In this document: piece by piece, positions 1 to 8,203 of the stretch
Position numbering within the stretch: position 1 is the stretch's first letter
Layout of the letters: every line of letters starts with the position of its first letter
DNA from: Enterobacter hormaechei ATCC 49162
Lineage (GTDB): Bacteria > Pseudomonadota > Gammaproteobacteria > Enterobacterales > Enterobacteriaceae
Assembly: GCF_001875655.1 (NCBI RefSeq)
Contig: NZ_MKEQ01000004.1
Location: forward strand, 61,654-112,485
DNA: 50,832 nucleotides
Reading direction: 5' to 3'
The notes under the pieces: generated by a model
What the model was told of the DNA's origin: nothing
Database searches by the model: none
The model's input: the letters and a program-made list of their open reading frames with translations, nothing else
Translations under genes and position numbers: made by a program

Positions 1-515
1 TTAAGCGTACCGGTTCCGGTCGTGACACCAAGTACGACGTATCCCCGAAACGTAAAGTCTACAAAGGCGACATTCCTGAGAAGCTCTGGACTACCCAACA
101 CGATCTGATCGCATACGCGAACCAGGCTGACGAAACTCGTCTGCTGTCTACGGCTCGCACTATGGGTCGTCTGATTGGTATTGCGGCTCCGGCAGCAACA
201 ATGTCCTCTCCGGCCATTTCTTCCGCTGCAAAATCAGCTGCTGCTGAACTGCCAGGCTTTGGCTCTATCACTGGTCATACGGAAGGCGCAGCTGCTGTCG
301 CTACAGCACACACTCCGGCTCCAGAGTCCACCAGCCTGGTTGATGAAGAGATCCTGCGTGCCGCTGAAGCTGAGTTCAAACCGGAAACTAAACCGGAAGA
401 AGTTAAAGCTCCGGAAGCCGCCGCAGCTGCAAGTGCTTCAGCATCTGCTGCCGCTGCATCTGCACCAGCTGACGAAGGTCTCGACGACCTGCTGGCTGAA
501 CTGGACGCTCTGTAA
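1..515 (+). CDS. gp32-like single-stranded DNA-binding protein (3' part)
   Basis: The 5' end lies outside the window; 170 residues are visible. After a basic stretch (KRTGSGRDTKYDVSPKRK) comes an Ala/Ser/Pro-rich linker and an acidic tail ending DEGLDDLLAELDAL. T4 gp32 ends in a very similar acidic Asp-Leu-Leu tail that recruits replication and recombination partners. The linker-plus-acidic-tail build and the following exonuclease and recombinase genes support an SSB role in phage replication. The family call rests on the C-terminal part only, since the OB fold is not visible. A strong terminator follows directly. Confidence 0.65.
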   Translation, partial: KRTGSGRDTKYDVSPKRKVYKGDIPEKLWTTQHDLIAYANQADETRLLSTARTMGRLIGIAAPAATMSSPAISSAAKSAAAELPGFGSITGHTEGAAAVATAHTPAPESTSLVDEEILRAAEAEFKPETKPEEVKAPEAAAAASASASAAAASAPADEGLDDLLAELDAL

Positions 516-532
516 TCCCATAACGTGACCAG

Positions 533-560
533 TAAGGCGTCTACGGACGCCTTACTTTTT
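533..560 (+). terminator. intrinsic terminator after the SSB gene
   Basis: Perfect 9-bp stem TAAGGCGTC / GACGCCTTA with a TACG loop, followed by a short T run. It lies before the exonuclease start and argues against any upstream start that would cross it. Confidence 0.75.
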
Positions 561-575
561 GGAAGGAGTGTACCG

Positions 576-1520
576 GTGAATTATCTCTTTGTGGACGGTA
601 ACAGCCTGGGCTATTACCACCAGCAATCCGACAAATTACACAACGGCGAGATGGAAGTTCAGGCGGCTTTTGGCTTCGTGAAGAACGTTCGTCGTTACGC
701 CTCAATTCTCCATGCCCGCCCAATGATCTTGTGGGATGGATTCAGCGACAAACGTCGCGACTTCTACCCGGAGTACAAAGCGAATCGCGATGACGACCCG
801 GATATGAAGAAGATGAAAGAAGGCTTTGCCATCCAGAAGCCGTACATCTTGAAAATGATGACCGCGCTGGGCGTTAACCAACTCATTGCAAAGGACGCAG
901 AAGCGGACGACCTGGCTGGAATGCTGGTCTCTCGCCTGGCTCCGCAGCCGACCGTCGATCGCATCTACCTGCTGACTGGCGATGGCGACTGGCTCCAGCT
1001 GGTTCGCGAGAATGTGAGCTGGGTAAGCCTGCGTGAAGATGCCAAGCACAAGCAGGTGAACTTCGAACAGTTCGCAGAGCTGACCGGTCTGCCAACGCCA
1101 CGAGCGTTTCTGGAAGCGAAAGCGTTGCAGGGCGATAACTCGGACAACATCAAAGGCGTCGGCGGCATTGGTGATGGTGGCGCGAAAGAGCTGCTTCATG
1201 AATGGGGAAGCGTGGCCGCAATGGTACGCGGCATTAACGACGGCTCCATTGTCATCAACAAAGGTCGCTATAAGACGGCATTCAACAAGCTGGCAAAGAA
1301 CGCCTTCAACGAGAAGACGGGCTGCCGGATGCTCGAAGCCTTTAAGCGCAACATGATGCTGATGAACCTTATCGACACAAAATTCCCACCCAGCGAAATC
1401 GAGTCGATTAAAGGCGCACGCGACATGAATGCCTTCGAACAGATGTGTTACGAGCTGAATTTCCGGTCGTTTCTGGAAGATCTGGAAGTGTTTGTTCTGC
1501 CATTTGAGAGGTACTGCTGA
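576..1520 (+). CDS. 5'-3' exonuclease / flap endonuclease (FEN family)
   Basis: 314 residues from a GTG start at 576, chosen because GGAAGGAG lies 7 nt upstream and because earlier in-frame codons cross a terminator. FEN signatures in order: FVDGNS near residue 7, an acidic cluster DAEADD near 107, LLTGDGDW near 130, and an H3TH-type DNA-binding loop GDNSDNIKGVGGIG near 185. The family includes T4 RNase H and the T5 exonuclease, which remove RNA primers and flaps. The stop codon overlaps the next start (TGATG), so the genes are translationally coupled within an SSB/exonuclease/recombinase group. Confidence 0.85.
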   Translation: MNYLFVDGNSLGYYHQQSDKLHNGEMEVQAAFGFVKNVRRYASILHARPMILWDGFSDKRRDFYPEYKANRDDDPDMKKMKEGFAIQKPYILKMMTALGVNQLIAKDAEADDLAGMLVSRLAPQPTVDRIYLLTGDGDWLQLVRENVSWVSLREDAKHKQVNFEQFAELTGLPTPRAFLEAKALQGDNSDNIKGVGGIGDGGAKELLHEWGSVAAMVRGINDGSIVINKGRYKTAFNKLAKNAFNEKTGCRMLEAFKRNMMLMNLIDTKFPPSEIESIKGARDMNAFEQMCYELNFRSFLEDLEVFVLPFERYC

Positions 1521-1786
1521 TGCTGAAATCCATCATTAATGGCGGGGCAACTACGCCAACCATGCTGGCTAAAGAGATTGTCTTCTGCCACGGCGAGCAC
1601 GCTGTGGTGGCGCTGCCGAACATTCTGGGCGCTGCTGGCATTTCTGCTACTGAGCGTGAGTTCGCGCTGGTCAGCGAGCAGGTCGTGAAGATCATCGCTC
1701 GCGTCGCCAAACACCTGAACCACGACGCAATCAAGTTTGACGAAGCCGCTGCTTCGAAGCGAATCAACGAATCAAAAGGAGCCTAA
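1520..1786 (+). CDS. small protein between exonuclease and recombinase
   Basis: 88 residues; the start ATG overlaps the exonuclease TGA and the stop lies 2 nt before the recombinase ATG, so it is clearly part of the operon. Predicted mixed alpha/beta with no motif I recognise. Its place between a FEN nuclease and a RecA-like protein suggests an accessory role in replication or recombination, but nothing in the sequence specifies it. Confidence 0.7.
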   Translation: MLKSIINGGATTPTMLAKEIVFCHGEHAVVALPNILGAAGISATEREFALVSEQVVKIIARVAKHLNHDAIKFDEAAASKRINESKGA

Positions 1787-1788
1787 TC

Positions 1789-2865
1789 ATGGCAAAAGGC
1801 AAATCCGCACTGGCACTGGCGCTGAAAAAGAAAATCGGCAGCAATGACGAGATCCAGAAGGTCTCCCACTGGATTGACTCCGGTTTCCCTCCACTGAACA
1901 AAGCCATTTCCGGACGTTACGACGGTGGTTTTCCGTGTGGGCGTATCGTTGAAGTCTTCGGGCCACCAAGCGCCGGTAAAACCTTTTTGGCGACGGCTGC
2001 AATGGTGTCAGCACAGAAACAGGATGGTCTGGCCGTATTCCTTGACCACGAAAACAGTTTCGACGTTGGTCTGGCGGTAGCGAACGGACTGAACGCCGAC
2101 GAAGACGACGGTCAGTGGGTCTACAAACAGCCGGATACCTTCGAAGATTCCGTCGAGCTGATCGGCACAATCCTCAAGCTGGTGCGCGACGAAGAGCTTA
2201 TCCCGGAAACAGCCCCTATCTGCATCGTTGCCGACTCTCTGGCGTCGATGGTTCCGAACTCGAAGGCTGAGAAGTTCGACAAGATGGCAGAAGGCACTGC
2301 GAAGGACAAAGATCAGCTGAACATGAACGACAACACGGCGCTGGCGCGCGCGACGAGTGCGAACTTCCCTACTCTGGCGCTTTGGGCGCGTAAGTACAAC
2401 GCGTGCATCATCTTCTTGAACCAGGTGCGTACCAAAATTGGCGTGATGTTTGGCGATCCGACGACGTCTCCAGGTGGCGACTCTCCGAAGTTCTACGCGT
2501 CGGTGCGCATCCGTCTGGGCGCATCCGTTATGAAGGATGGCAAAGAGAAGATCGGACAGGACGTTGGCGCCGAGTGCATTAAAAACAAAGTCGCGCCTCC
2601 GTTTGGCAAATGCTCATGGAAATTCTACTTCGACCCGACTCGCGGGCTGGACGTCATCGAATCGCTGGTTGAGTACATGCTGGAGGAAGGATACCTGCCC
2701 AAGAACGCCAGCGGGCGTGTGGAAATTGGCGATAAGAAATACACCAAATCGCAGATCGTCGAGATGTACCGCGAGAAGCCACTCCCGGAAATCATCGCAG
2801 CACTCCAGGCGATAGACGAACGGCGAGCGAAAGAGTCGTCCCCAGCAGAGACAGAAGAAGCGTAA
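1789..2865 (+). CDS. RecA/UvsX-like recombinase
   Basis: 358 residues. Walker A GPPSAGKT near residue 58, FLDHENSFD just after it (the RecA catalytic Glu region), and Walker B CIVADSLAS near 145, followed by FLNQVRTKIG, the position of RecA loop L2. Length and motif order match RecA/UvsX strand-exchange ATPases, which pair homologous DNA in phage recombination-dependent replication and repair. The ATG is preceded by AAAAGGAG. The C-terminal third is charged and ends in an acidic tail (SSPAETEEA). A terminator follows at 2870. Confidence 0.88.
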   Translation: MAKGKSALALALKKKIGSNDEIQKVSHWIDSGFPPLNKAISGRYDGGFPCGRIVEVFGPPSAGKTFLATAAMVSAQKQDGLAVFLDHENSFDVGLAVANGLNADEDDGQWVYKQPDTFEDSVELIGTILKLVRDEELIPETAPICIVADSLASMVPNSKAEKFDKMAEGTAKDKDQLNMNDNTALARATSANFPTLALWARKYNACIIFLNQVRTKIGVMFGDPTTSPGGDSPKFYASVRIRLGASVMKDGKEKIGQDVGAECIKNKVAPPFGKCSWKFYFDPTRGLDVIESLVEYMLEEGYLPKNASGRVEIGDKKYTKSQIVEMYREKPLPEIIAALQAIDERRAKESSPAETEEA

Positions 2866-2869
2866 TCAC

Positions 2870-2896
2870 AAGGCGTCCGTTGGACGCCTTTTTATA
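2870..2896 (+). terminator. intrinsic terminator after the recombinase gene
   Basis: Stem AAGGCGTCC / GGACGCCTT with a 3-nt loop and a T run. The stem sequence is almost the same as that of the terminators at 533 and 4009. Confidence 0.8.
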
Positions 2897-2897
2897 C

Positions 2898-2926
2898 TTG
2901 AAAATATATAAGTACTTACTTATCAT
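2898..2926 (+). promoter_or_regulatory. promoter with type I operator in its spacer
   Basis: TTGAAA, 17-nt spacer, TATCAT. The spacer holds the palindrome-like TAAGTACTTA, so a bound protein would block both promoter boxes. Drives the small membrane protein and SPFH lipoprotein genes. Confidence 0.65.
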
Positions 2927-2955
2927 TTCTACACCAAAACGACAAAAGGAAACAC

Positions 2956-3156
2956 ATGATCAAGGGTTATCTCATGGCTGTTTCAGCGGTGATATCAGTC
3001 TGCTTTATCTACGGTTTACTGGTTCCATCGCTTATCTCAGCTAAAAGCGATCTGGCCTTATTTATCGGACTTGCCATCGCTGTAGTCTTCCCGGTTGCCT
3101 TGTTAAAAGCTGGCCGCAGGTATATCAACTCACTCAACAAAACTAAGGAGAAGTAA
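2956..3156 (+). CDS. small two-helix membrane protein
   Basis: 66 residues with two hydrophobic segments (about 5-28 and 34-52) and a basic C-terminal tail. AAAAGGA precedes the ATG. It lies 3 nt upstream of the SPFH lipoprotein gene under the same operator-bearing promoter, so the two probably act together at the inner membrane. No family recognised. Confidence 0.65.
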   Translation: MIKGYLMAVSAVISVCFIYGLLVPSLISAKSDLALFIGLAIAVVFPVALLKAGRRYINSLNKTKEK

Positions 3157-3159
3157 GTA

Positions 3160-3990
3160 ATGAAGAAAGGTTTACTGGCGGTGGCTTTGGCTGCTATTTG
3201 CACAATGGGTCTGACCGGCTGCGATCGCGTGGAACCGGGATACGTTGGCATTAAGGTAAACAAATTGGGTGAAGACAAAGGTATCGGTGAAGTTGTCGGC
3301 GTTGGCCGTCAGTGGACTGGTCTGAATACCGAGCTGTACACCTTCCCCACTTTCAAACAGATGAAAACCTACGATGAGCCGTTCACATTCCAGATGAGCG
3401 ACGGTACAGCCATCGGCCACAAAATTGGTGTGGCATATCTGGTTAATCGCGACAAAGTAACTACCGTATTCCAGACCTATCGCAAAGGTGTTGATGACAT
3501 TACCGACACTGATCTGCGCCAGAAGATTGCGGACTCACTGAACCGTCTGGCCAGCCGCATGACTACCGACACGTTCATCGACGGTGGCAAGGCGTCTCTG
3601 CTCGACAATGCGCTGAAAGACATTCAGGCAGAAATGTCACCGGTAGGTATTGAGGTTATTAGCCTGTCATGGGTGGGCAAACCAGACTATCCGGACACTG
3701 TCATCGAATCTATCAATGCCAAAGTGACCGCGAACCAGAAAACGCTCCAGCGCCAGCAGGAAGTTGAGCAGCGCAAGGCAGAAGCGAACATGCTGCGTGA
3801 ACAAGCCGAAGGTGAAGCCGACGCTATCCGCAAGCGTGCTCAAGCAGAAGCTGATGCCATCAAGTTGCGCGGTGAAGCATTACGTCAGAACCCGAACGTC
3901 ATGGAGCTGGAAGCCATCAACAAATGGAATGGCCAGTTGCCTCAGTACATGACTGAAGGGGCTAATACTCCGTTTATCGCGTTGAAGTAA
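3160..3990 (+). CDS. SPFH/prohibitin-domain lipoprotein
   Basis: 276 residues. Lipoprotein signal with lipobox LTGC (Cys21). The body looks like an SPFH (stomatin/prohibitin/HflC) domain: YVGIKVNKLG near the start, SWVGKPDYPD in the middle, then a long Ala/Glu/Gln/Arg-rich helix (about 190-240, EQRKAEANMLREQAEGEADA) predicted to form a coiled coil. SPFH proteins form membrane-attached rings and can modulate proteases such as FtsH. As a lipoprotein it would be membrane-anchored on the periplasmic side. Possible roles include host membrane protection or superinfection effects; this is inference. Confidence 0.75.
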   Translation: MKKGLLAVALAAICTMGLTGCDRVEPGYVGIKVNKLGEDKGIGEVVGVGRQWTGLNTELYTFPTFKQMKTYDEPFTFQMSDGTAIGHKIGVAYLVNRDKVTTVFQTYRKGVDDITDTDLRQKIADSLNRLASRMTTDTFIDGGKASLLDNALKDIQAEMSPVGIEVISLSWVGKPDYPDTVIESINAKVTANQKTLQRQQEVEQRKAEANMLREQAEGEADAIRKRAQAEADAIKLRGEALRQNPNVMELEAINKWNGQLPQYMTEGANTPFIALK

Positions 3991-4008
3991 CAGCCTTTTC
4001 AAAGATAC

Positions 4009-4033
4009 GGCGTCCACTTGGACGCCTTTTTTA
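4009..4033 (+). terminator. intrinsic terminator after the SPFH gene
   Basis: GGCGTCC / GGACGCC stem followed by six T; same stem family as at 533 and 2870. Confidence 0.8.
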
Positions 4034-4038
4034 TTTCC

Positions 4039-4075
4039 GTATTATCACCAACAAGAAAACAAATTGGTTACTAAT
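4039..4075 (+). promoter_or_regulatory. type II regulatory site (AAACAA palindrome) with -10 box
   Basis: TATTAT followed by the conserved leader CACCAACAAG and then AAAACAAATTGGTTA, a slightly degenerate copy of AAACAA-N-TTGTTT. Precedes the NinX-like gene. Confidence 0.5.
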
Positions 4076-4152
4076 ACGGAATTAGCATCCGTAGAAGTAC
4101 AAAGTGACAACGCCACATAGTTGTTCGGCAACGGATGAGAAGGAGATCGGGA

Positions 4153-4524
4153 ATGAAAAATTACAGCGAGATGACGGACTTTGAGATTAACTGCCTGGTC
4201 GCGGAAGCCACCGGCCATCGACCGCTTATCTCACAATATGGCTGGAAAGGCTCACAGGAAGGCGATTACACAGCAGTGGTCGCAATCGGCCCGAACGGAG
4301 CCGGAACCTTCGACTGGTGTAACGATCCGGAAGATGCGTGGGACATTATTTATCGACACAGAATCGGCGTAATCCCCGCCAGACAGCCTGGCGAGTGGAG
4401 AGCGGCCCACAGAAAGGTGGATAGCTCAACGCCACAACATCTGATCCAGAACCCTAACCCTTTCAGAGCGGCAATGACCGTGTTCCTTTTAATGCAGGAG
4501 AAAAAGCGTGAAGAAACTGTATGA
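4153..4524 (+). CDS. NinX-like (DUF2591) phage protein
   Basis: 123 residues from ATG 4153, which has AAGGAG about 9 nt upstream; the earlier in-frame ATG lacks this. The N-terminal pattern YSEMTDFEINCLVAEATG and a central pattern of aromatic and Asn/Asp residues resemble the phage NinX/DUF2591 family, whose molecular function is not known. It overlaps the next gene by 17 nt and is expressed from a type II promoter region. Confidence 0.6.
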   Translation: MKNYSEMTDFEINCLVAEATGHRPLISQYGWKGSQEGDYTAVVAIGPNGAGTFDWCNDPEDAWDIIYRHRIGVIPARQPGEWRAAHRKVDSSTPQHLIQNPNPFRAAMTVFLLMQEKKREETV

Positions 4525-4918
4525 CGCGGCCAACGCTGCGCTGGATGTAGTGGATACCGAAATTGCCCAGGGCTTCCCGGAGCCAGAATGGGCGACGCAG
4601 CTGCGTGAGGCGATTGCAGAGATGAACGCACCGGAACCTTCAGAAGATGAAGCCGACTGGCAGCGTTTCATCAGAATGTACGCGGAAGAGATTGGCCCGA
4701 CGCCCACCGCTGAACAGGCCATGCTGCTCAAGTACTTCAAGGAGGCTGGAGAGAATCTGCCGGTTGATGATACACCGCACTGGTTTCACGCCGCCTGGCG
4801 TAAGTTCGACGTGATCTACACCCGCGGTATGGGAAGTAAAGATATGGTCGTCTGGCATCTGATGCACATCGATAAAGCTGTCGACCGCACGCTGGAGAAG
4901 TTCTTTTCACCAGCCTGA
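4508..4918 (+). CDS. uncharacterised acidic phage protein
   Basis: 136 residues, overlapping the NinX-like gene by 17 nt, with GGAG in the upstream gene about 9 nt before the ATG. Predicted mostly helical and acidic (EPSEDEADWQRF in the middle). No motif recognised. A perfect 8-bp hairpin (TGTGCGCC / GGCGCACA, 4929-4948) follows the stop and may end the transcript. Confidence 0.6.
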   Translation: MKKLYDAANAALDVVDTEIAQGFPEPEWATQLREAIAEMNAPEPSEDEADWQRFIRMYAEEIGPTPTAEQAMLLKYFKEAGENLPVDDTPHWFHAAWRKFDVIYTRGMGSKDMVVWHLMHIDKAVDRTLEKFFSPA

Positions 4919-4928
4919 ACACAATGAT

Positions 4929-4952
4929 TGTGCGCCGCATGGCGCACATTAA
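4929..4952 (+). terminator. hairpin, possible terminator
   Basis: Perfect stem TGTGCGCC / GGCGCACA with a GCAT loop, followed by TTAATAT rather than a clean T run, so termination strength is uncertain. Confidence 0.4.
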
Positions 4953-4956
4953 TATA

Positions 4957-4971
4957 AATAAGTACTTACCA
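4957..4971 (+). promoter_or_regulatory. type I operator
   Basis: ATAAGTACTTACC, close match to the TAAGTACTTA core. Lies 16 nt before the 4987 start, just after AT-rich sequence (AATATAAAT) that could be a -10 box. Confidence 0.5.
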
Positions 4972-4986
4972 ACAAGGAGAAGACAC

Positions 4987-5262
4987 ATGAAGATTTTGGT
5001 TCGAATTTCAGCCAGCACCGACTATGACGTTTACCCGCTATTCATGGTCAAGTGCGATGGGCTGAACGATGAAGAAATTCAAGCGGCAATTGAGCGCAAT
5101 CTCGTTGAGTACACAGGCATTGATGCAGATTCTGTGTATGTCGATGATGACGGTGTTTGTTGGCACAACGGTAGTTGCTGGTACGTCGACGACACGATGC
5201 CGGTAAGCGATGAAGACGCGGCTCATCTTGAGCGTATCTTAGGCATCAGCACTTTTGAGTGA
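4987..5262 (+). CDS. uncharacterised small acidic protein
   Basis: 91 residues from ATG 4987, preceded by AAGGAGA. An upstream in-frame start would read through the operator and hairpin. The N-terminus (KILVRISASTDYDVYPLF) is beta-rich; the middle is Asp/Glu-rich with a Trp/Cys cluster (CWHNGSCWYVDD). No family recognised. Single-gene unit under a type I operator. Confidence 0.6.
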   Translation: MKILVRISASTDYDVYPLFMVKCDGLNDEEIQAAIERNLVEYTGIDADSVYVDDDGVCWHNGSCWYVDDTMPVSDEDAAHLERILGISTFE

Positions 5263-5283
5263 TATTTACAGCAAAAAATATAT

Positions 5284-5302
5284 AAGTTAGTATCTACCTA
5301 TC
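5284..5302 (+). promoter_or_regulatory. type I operator
   Basis: TAAGTTAGTATCTACCTATC, a degenerate copy ending directly at the ATG of the 5303 gene. AT-rich TATATAAG immediately upstream could be the -10 box. Confidence 0.45.
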
Positions 5303-5482
5303 ATGAAAACTGTATTAGACACTTTATTACTTATTGTCTCGATAGCTTTTGTGCTCGATTGCATCTTCACCGGAGCAATCCGTAAAGCGCTGGCACCTGT
5401 TAATGGCGCGATGGTTAATGCGCTGGCCGTAGTGCTGGTATTCGACTCAGCATTCGGCGTTATCAAAGGAGTCGTGGCATGA
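5303..5482 (+). CDS. 59-residue membrane protein
   Basis: ATG at 5303, stop TGA at 5480-5482 overlapping the next ATG (ATGA). Two hydrophobic segments (LLLIVSIAFVLDCIF and VNALAVVLVFDSAFGVI). The end of the gene holds the AAAGGAG ribosome site of its neighbour, so the pair is coupled. No Shine-Dalgarno is visible in front of its own start; the type I operator abuts the ATG, so the mRNA may be leaderless or nearly so. Confidence 0.55.
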   Translation: MKTVLDTLLLIVSIAFVLDCIFTGAIRKALAPVNGAMVNALAVVLVFDSAFGVIKGVVA

Positions 5483-5814
5483 AGAAACTAGCCCTGGCTC
5501 TGGCGCTGCTCTCCCTCCCTGTCTACGCGGACACGCACGTCTATGAGTGTGAGATGTCAGTGGCCGAAGTGAAAAACGACGTGATCCGCAATGTCGTCAA
5601 AGCCAGCTACGGCGCGATGGTTGTGGACAGCGGCGAACAGTTTTATGTTGTTCGCGATGATCGCGTCCTGTCTTCCCCCTATCTCACCAAACGTAACGGC
5701 AAACTGTCTGGCGTGGGTGAAGATAAGTTCGTTTACAACAAATCAGGTGATGTCTACGGCGTTCACGCGAAGAACGCCAGCTACCTTTTCGATGACTGCA
5801 AGGAGGTTGGTTGA
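5479..5814 (+). CDS. small periplasmic protein with signal peptide
   Basis: 111 residues. Sec signal peptide with probable cleavage after VYA (about residue 17). Two cysteines in the mature part (YECEM and DDCKE, near both ends) could form a disulfide. Start overlaps the upstream membrane protein and the stop overlaps the next start (TGATG). No family recognised; probably an envelope protein expressed from the plasmid or prophage state. Confidence 0.65.
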   Translation: MKKLALALALLSLPVYADTHVYECEMSVAEVKNDVIRNVVKASYGAMVVDSGEQFYVVRDDRVLSSPYLTKRNGKLSGVGEDKFVYNKSGDVYGVHAKNASYLFDDCKEVG

Positions 5815-6026
5815 TGGCGGTTACACTGGCAGGTCTGGAAATCGAAAAAACAAGTGGCTACTGGCGTGCCAAAGGGTTTAAGCAACCCGGCGTGCTGGAG
5901 CGTCTGGAGCGTGAGGACGGTGTCATTGTCCACCAGCGTCGCGAATGGCGCATGTACGATCCGGAAACAGGTAAGCTCACGACGAAGGCCGGGACACTCT
6001 GGGGTCTGCTGAAGAAAATCCACTGA
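5814..6026 (+). CDS. small basic protein
   Basis: 70 residues from ATG 5814, overlapping the stop of the previous gene; AAGGAGG lies 6-7 nt upstream. Basic and Trp-rich (SGYWRAKGF, RREWRMYD, GTLWGLLKKIH). Cytoplasmic by appearance; no family recognised. The last codons run into the first partial iteron of the replication region. Confidence 0.6.
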   Translation: MAVTLAGLEIEKTSGYWRAKGFKQPGVLERLEREDGVIVHQRREWRMYDPETGKLTTKAGTLWGLLKKIH

Positions 6027-6594
6027 TGACCCTAACCACTGCGGTGAGTAGCCAGCTCACCGCGTGCGTATCCGGCCCATAACCACTGTAGTGAGTAAAA
6101 CGCCTGCCGTGACATCCGGTATCCACTGTAGTGAGTAAAGTGGAGATTATCGACGTCGCTATCCACTGTAGGGAGTAAACAGGCGTTCATTCGCAGCAAA
6201 CAACCACTATAGAGAGTGATGGAATGCGTTCTCCAGCGGGTATCCACTATGGAGAGTAAACCTTCACTGTTTTCAGCGGATATCTACTCACTACAGTGGT
6301 TAGTAAATCCGGCCAACCGATTCTGCTCTCCACAGTGGATAGCCAATAACGACGGGAACAACGATAACCACTATAGAGAGTGGATTTAACAAGATACCCA
6401 GTGACCACTAACCTCGCAGCCCTTGTTTCATCTAGGTTAGTAACCACTAACATTTATTTCGTTATTTGAGCGCTACTGCCTACAGTGGTTACTCTTCGGT
6501 TGTTGTTACTCACTACAGTGGATAGCGGATTTCAGATAAACAAAAGGCTCACTACAGTGGATAGTGAGCCTTTCTACTCTCTACAGTGGTTGGG
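6019..6594. repeat. iteron cluster I, downstream of repA
   Basis: At least twelve imperfect copies of CCACTGTAGTGAGTAAA. Six forward copies begin near 6036, 6083, 6123, 6163, 6204 and 6244, giving a spacing of 40-41 bp after the first, about four helical turns. Further copies, mostly in the opposite orientation, follow near 6283, 6324, 6366, 6481, 6507, 6549 and 6574. Such iterons are binding sites for the RepB-family initiator and control copy number and incompatibility. No gene lies here. Confidence 0.9.
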
Positions 6595-7650
6595 TTATTT
6601 GCGAGCTTTTGCCTTGCGTAGCTCTTCGAGAATCGCCAGTTCTTCCTTGCTCAACATGACCATCTCACCCTCTTTTTCTTCAGGAACAACATCGATAATG
6701 TCCTCCTGATCATCACCAGGCAAGATGTCTTCTGGTTCTTCAGGCGCAGCTTTAGTTGGTGGCAGTGCTGGGCGTAATTTCGGCCGCCTATAGTGGATGA
6801 TGAAGTAGACCGAGCTGCCGCGCTTCACTTCGGTGTAATCGAGATAGCCGATCTCACGCAGCTGCTCCATCGCCTTCCTGACTGTCGCGTTCTGGGTAAT
6901 GGTGCGGCTGGTTAAGTTAAGTCTGGCGCGTAAGCGAGCCAGCGAGATTGGTGCCGGGTCAGGTGGCAAACTTTCGATGAAGGTGTAGAGCGCCTGCGCG
7001 GATTCTTTTCTGGAGAGTTCGTTAATTGCCCGGAGTTGCAGAAGAACCTTTTTGTCGAACTGGTAGAGTTCGAAAATCTTAGGATCAGCCTGCAGCGAGA
7101 CCGTGTCGTTCTTTGTGCTGTACTTTGCTGTCTGCACAAGGTGCGTCACGTAATACTCATCAGAGCCTTTACTGCGGAATGAGATAGTGTTTGTGGCAAT
7201 ACGAGTTAGAGAACTGTCCAGGCGCTTGCGTAACTTCGCGGACGATCTGGCCGTTGGTATGCCACAGAGCCTGACGAACTCGACGAACGGTAACGTGACG
7301 GTGTCGCCAACAACCTTGTGCTTGGCGAACGCGTGGATGATGCCTACCCACGTTTTGAAGTCGTTATCCATATCCAGACGAACGCCGGAGATCCTTATGT
7401 CCTCGTACCCTTCGGCTTTGGCCAGAGACAGCTGTTTGAGTTCAGCAGAGGCGTCCATAGAGACCATTTGCCCCTTTCTGCCCCTGGCGGTCGATTTCAG
7501 CGTCGGAACGAAGAGACCAAGACGCATCAGAGCAACAGGCTGAACTGTGTTGTTGGTGTTAGGAACTAACGTAACAACTTCACCGGTCTTTTTGTCTGTT
7601 TCTGAGAATGCTTCAACGATCGCTATGTTTTTATTGCCGTTTTCGCTCAT
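6595..7650 (-). CDS. repA: RepB-family (RepFIB-like) plasmid replication initiator
   Basis: 351 residues. Two winged-helix-type domains are typical of this family; visible parts include [31 protein letters not shown] and [15 protein letters not shown]. The tail (from about 290) is Pro/Glu/Asp-rich and then a helical [15 protein letters not shown]. The protein would bind the iterons on both sides of its gene and open the origin. Flanking iterons on each side are the standard layout of RepFIB-type replicons and show that the phage genome is kept as a plasmid. Confidence 0.88.
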   Translation of the reverse strand: MSENGNKNIAIVEAFSETDKKTGEVVTLVPNTNNTVQPVALMRLGLFVPTLKSTARGRKGQMVSMDASAELKQLSLAKAEGYEDIRISGVRLDMDNDFKTWVGIIHAFAKHKVVGDTVTLPFVEFVRLCGIPTARSSAKLRKRLDSSLTRIATNTISFRSKGSDEYYVTHLVQTAKYSTKNDTVSLQADPKIFELYQFDKKVLLQLRAINELSRKESAQALYTFIESLPPDPAPISLARLRARLNLTSRTITQNATVRKAMEQLREIGYLDYTEVKRGSSVYFIIHYRRPKLRPALPPTKAAPEEPEDILPGDDQEDIIDVVPEEKEGEMVMLSKEELAILEELRKAKARK

Positions 7651-7689
7651 TCCAAGTGTCTCTTTTTATTCGACCGCTTTGGTGGCCTT

Positions 7690-7815
7690 TGCTGATTACA
7701 GTGGATAGTAGCACTCATCACAGCGGTTATCCTACCGCCTATAGTGGTTTTTCTACTCTCTACAGTGGTTGGCTTGCTCTTCATAGTGGCTGATCTTCTC
7801 TCTATAGTGGATATC
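7690..7815. repeat. iteron cluster II, upstream of repA
   Basis: Six iteron-like repeats, most reading as TACAGTGGATAG or TATAGTGGTTT on the plus strand (near 7694, 7716, 7739, 7759, 7781 and 7799), spaced about 20-22 bp. They overlap the expected promoter of the minus-strand repA, so initiator binding here would also autoregulate repA. Confidence 0.8.
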
Positions 7816-7980
7816 GATCACCTCTAAGGCCATGTGGCACAACGGTTTGCTGGGTGCGGGGATCTTTTTGGGTCTTTGTGGGTCTCTTTGGTTCTCTTTG
7901 GGATCTGAATTACTGGATCGGGCCTGTGTATAAAAATCAGGTAATTGCAAAACCAGCCATCACTCCCCTTCTGGGGATAA
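7816..7980. other. origin block A: GATC/GGTCT repeats and a DnaA box
   Basis: About 165 bp without a gene. Short phased repeats (GGGATCTTTTT, GGGTCTTTGT, GGGTCTCTTT, GGGATCTG) lead into GGATCGGGCCTGTG and TGTGTATAA at 7925-7933, which is the complement of TTATACACA, a perfect DnaA box. Phased GATC repeats beside DnaA boxes are typical of the strand-opening region of iteron plasmids. A second, related block lies at 8204. Confidence 0.7.
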
Positions 7981-8091
7981 TGTGTGGTCGAAACAAACAC
8001 GCCTGAACGCAAAACTTTCAACATCTCTATGAATATCAGCCACCTGACGTAGAAAAACAGGCACTGAGTTATCCAGTTAAGACAATGTATC

Positions 8092-8203
8092 CTACTCACT
8101 ACAGTGGATACCGACCACTCTCCAGAGAGGTTGTTTTGCTCTTCATAGCGGTTATTATGCTCTCTACAGAGGTTACTTTCCTCCCCATAGTGGATAGTAA
8201 ACC
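8092..8203. repeat. iteron cluster III
   Basis: Iteron-like repeats near 8101 (CACTACAGTGGATA), 8145 (CATAGCGGTTAT), 8166 (CTACAGAGGTTA) and 8188 (CATAGTGGATAG), spaced about 21 bp, followed directly by origin block B. With cluster II and block A it looks like a tandem duplication of an iteron-plus-origin unit. Confidence 0.75.
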
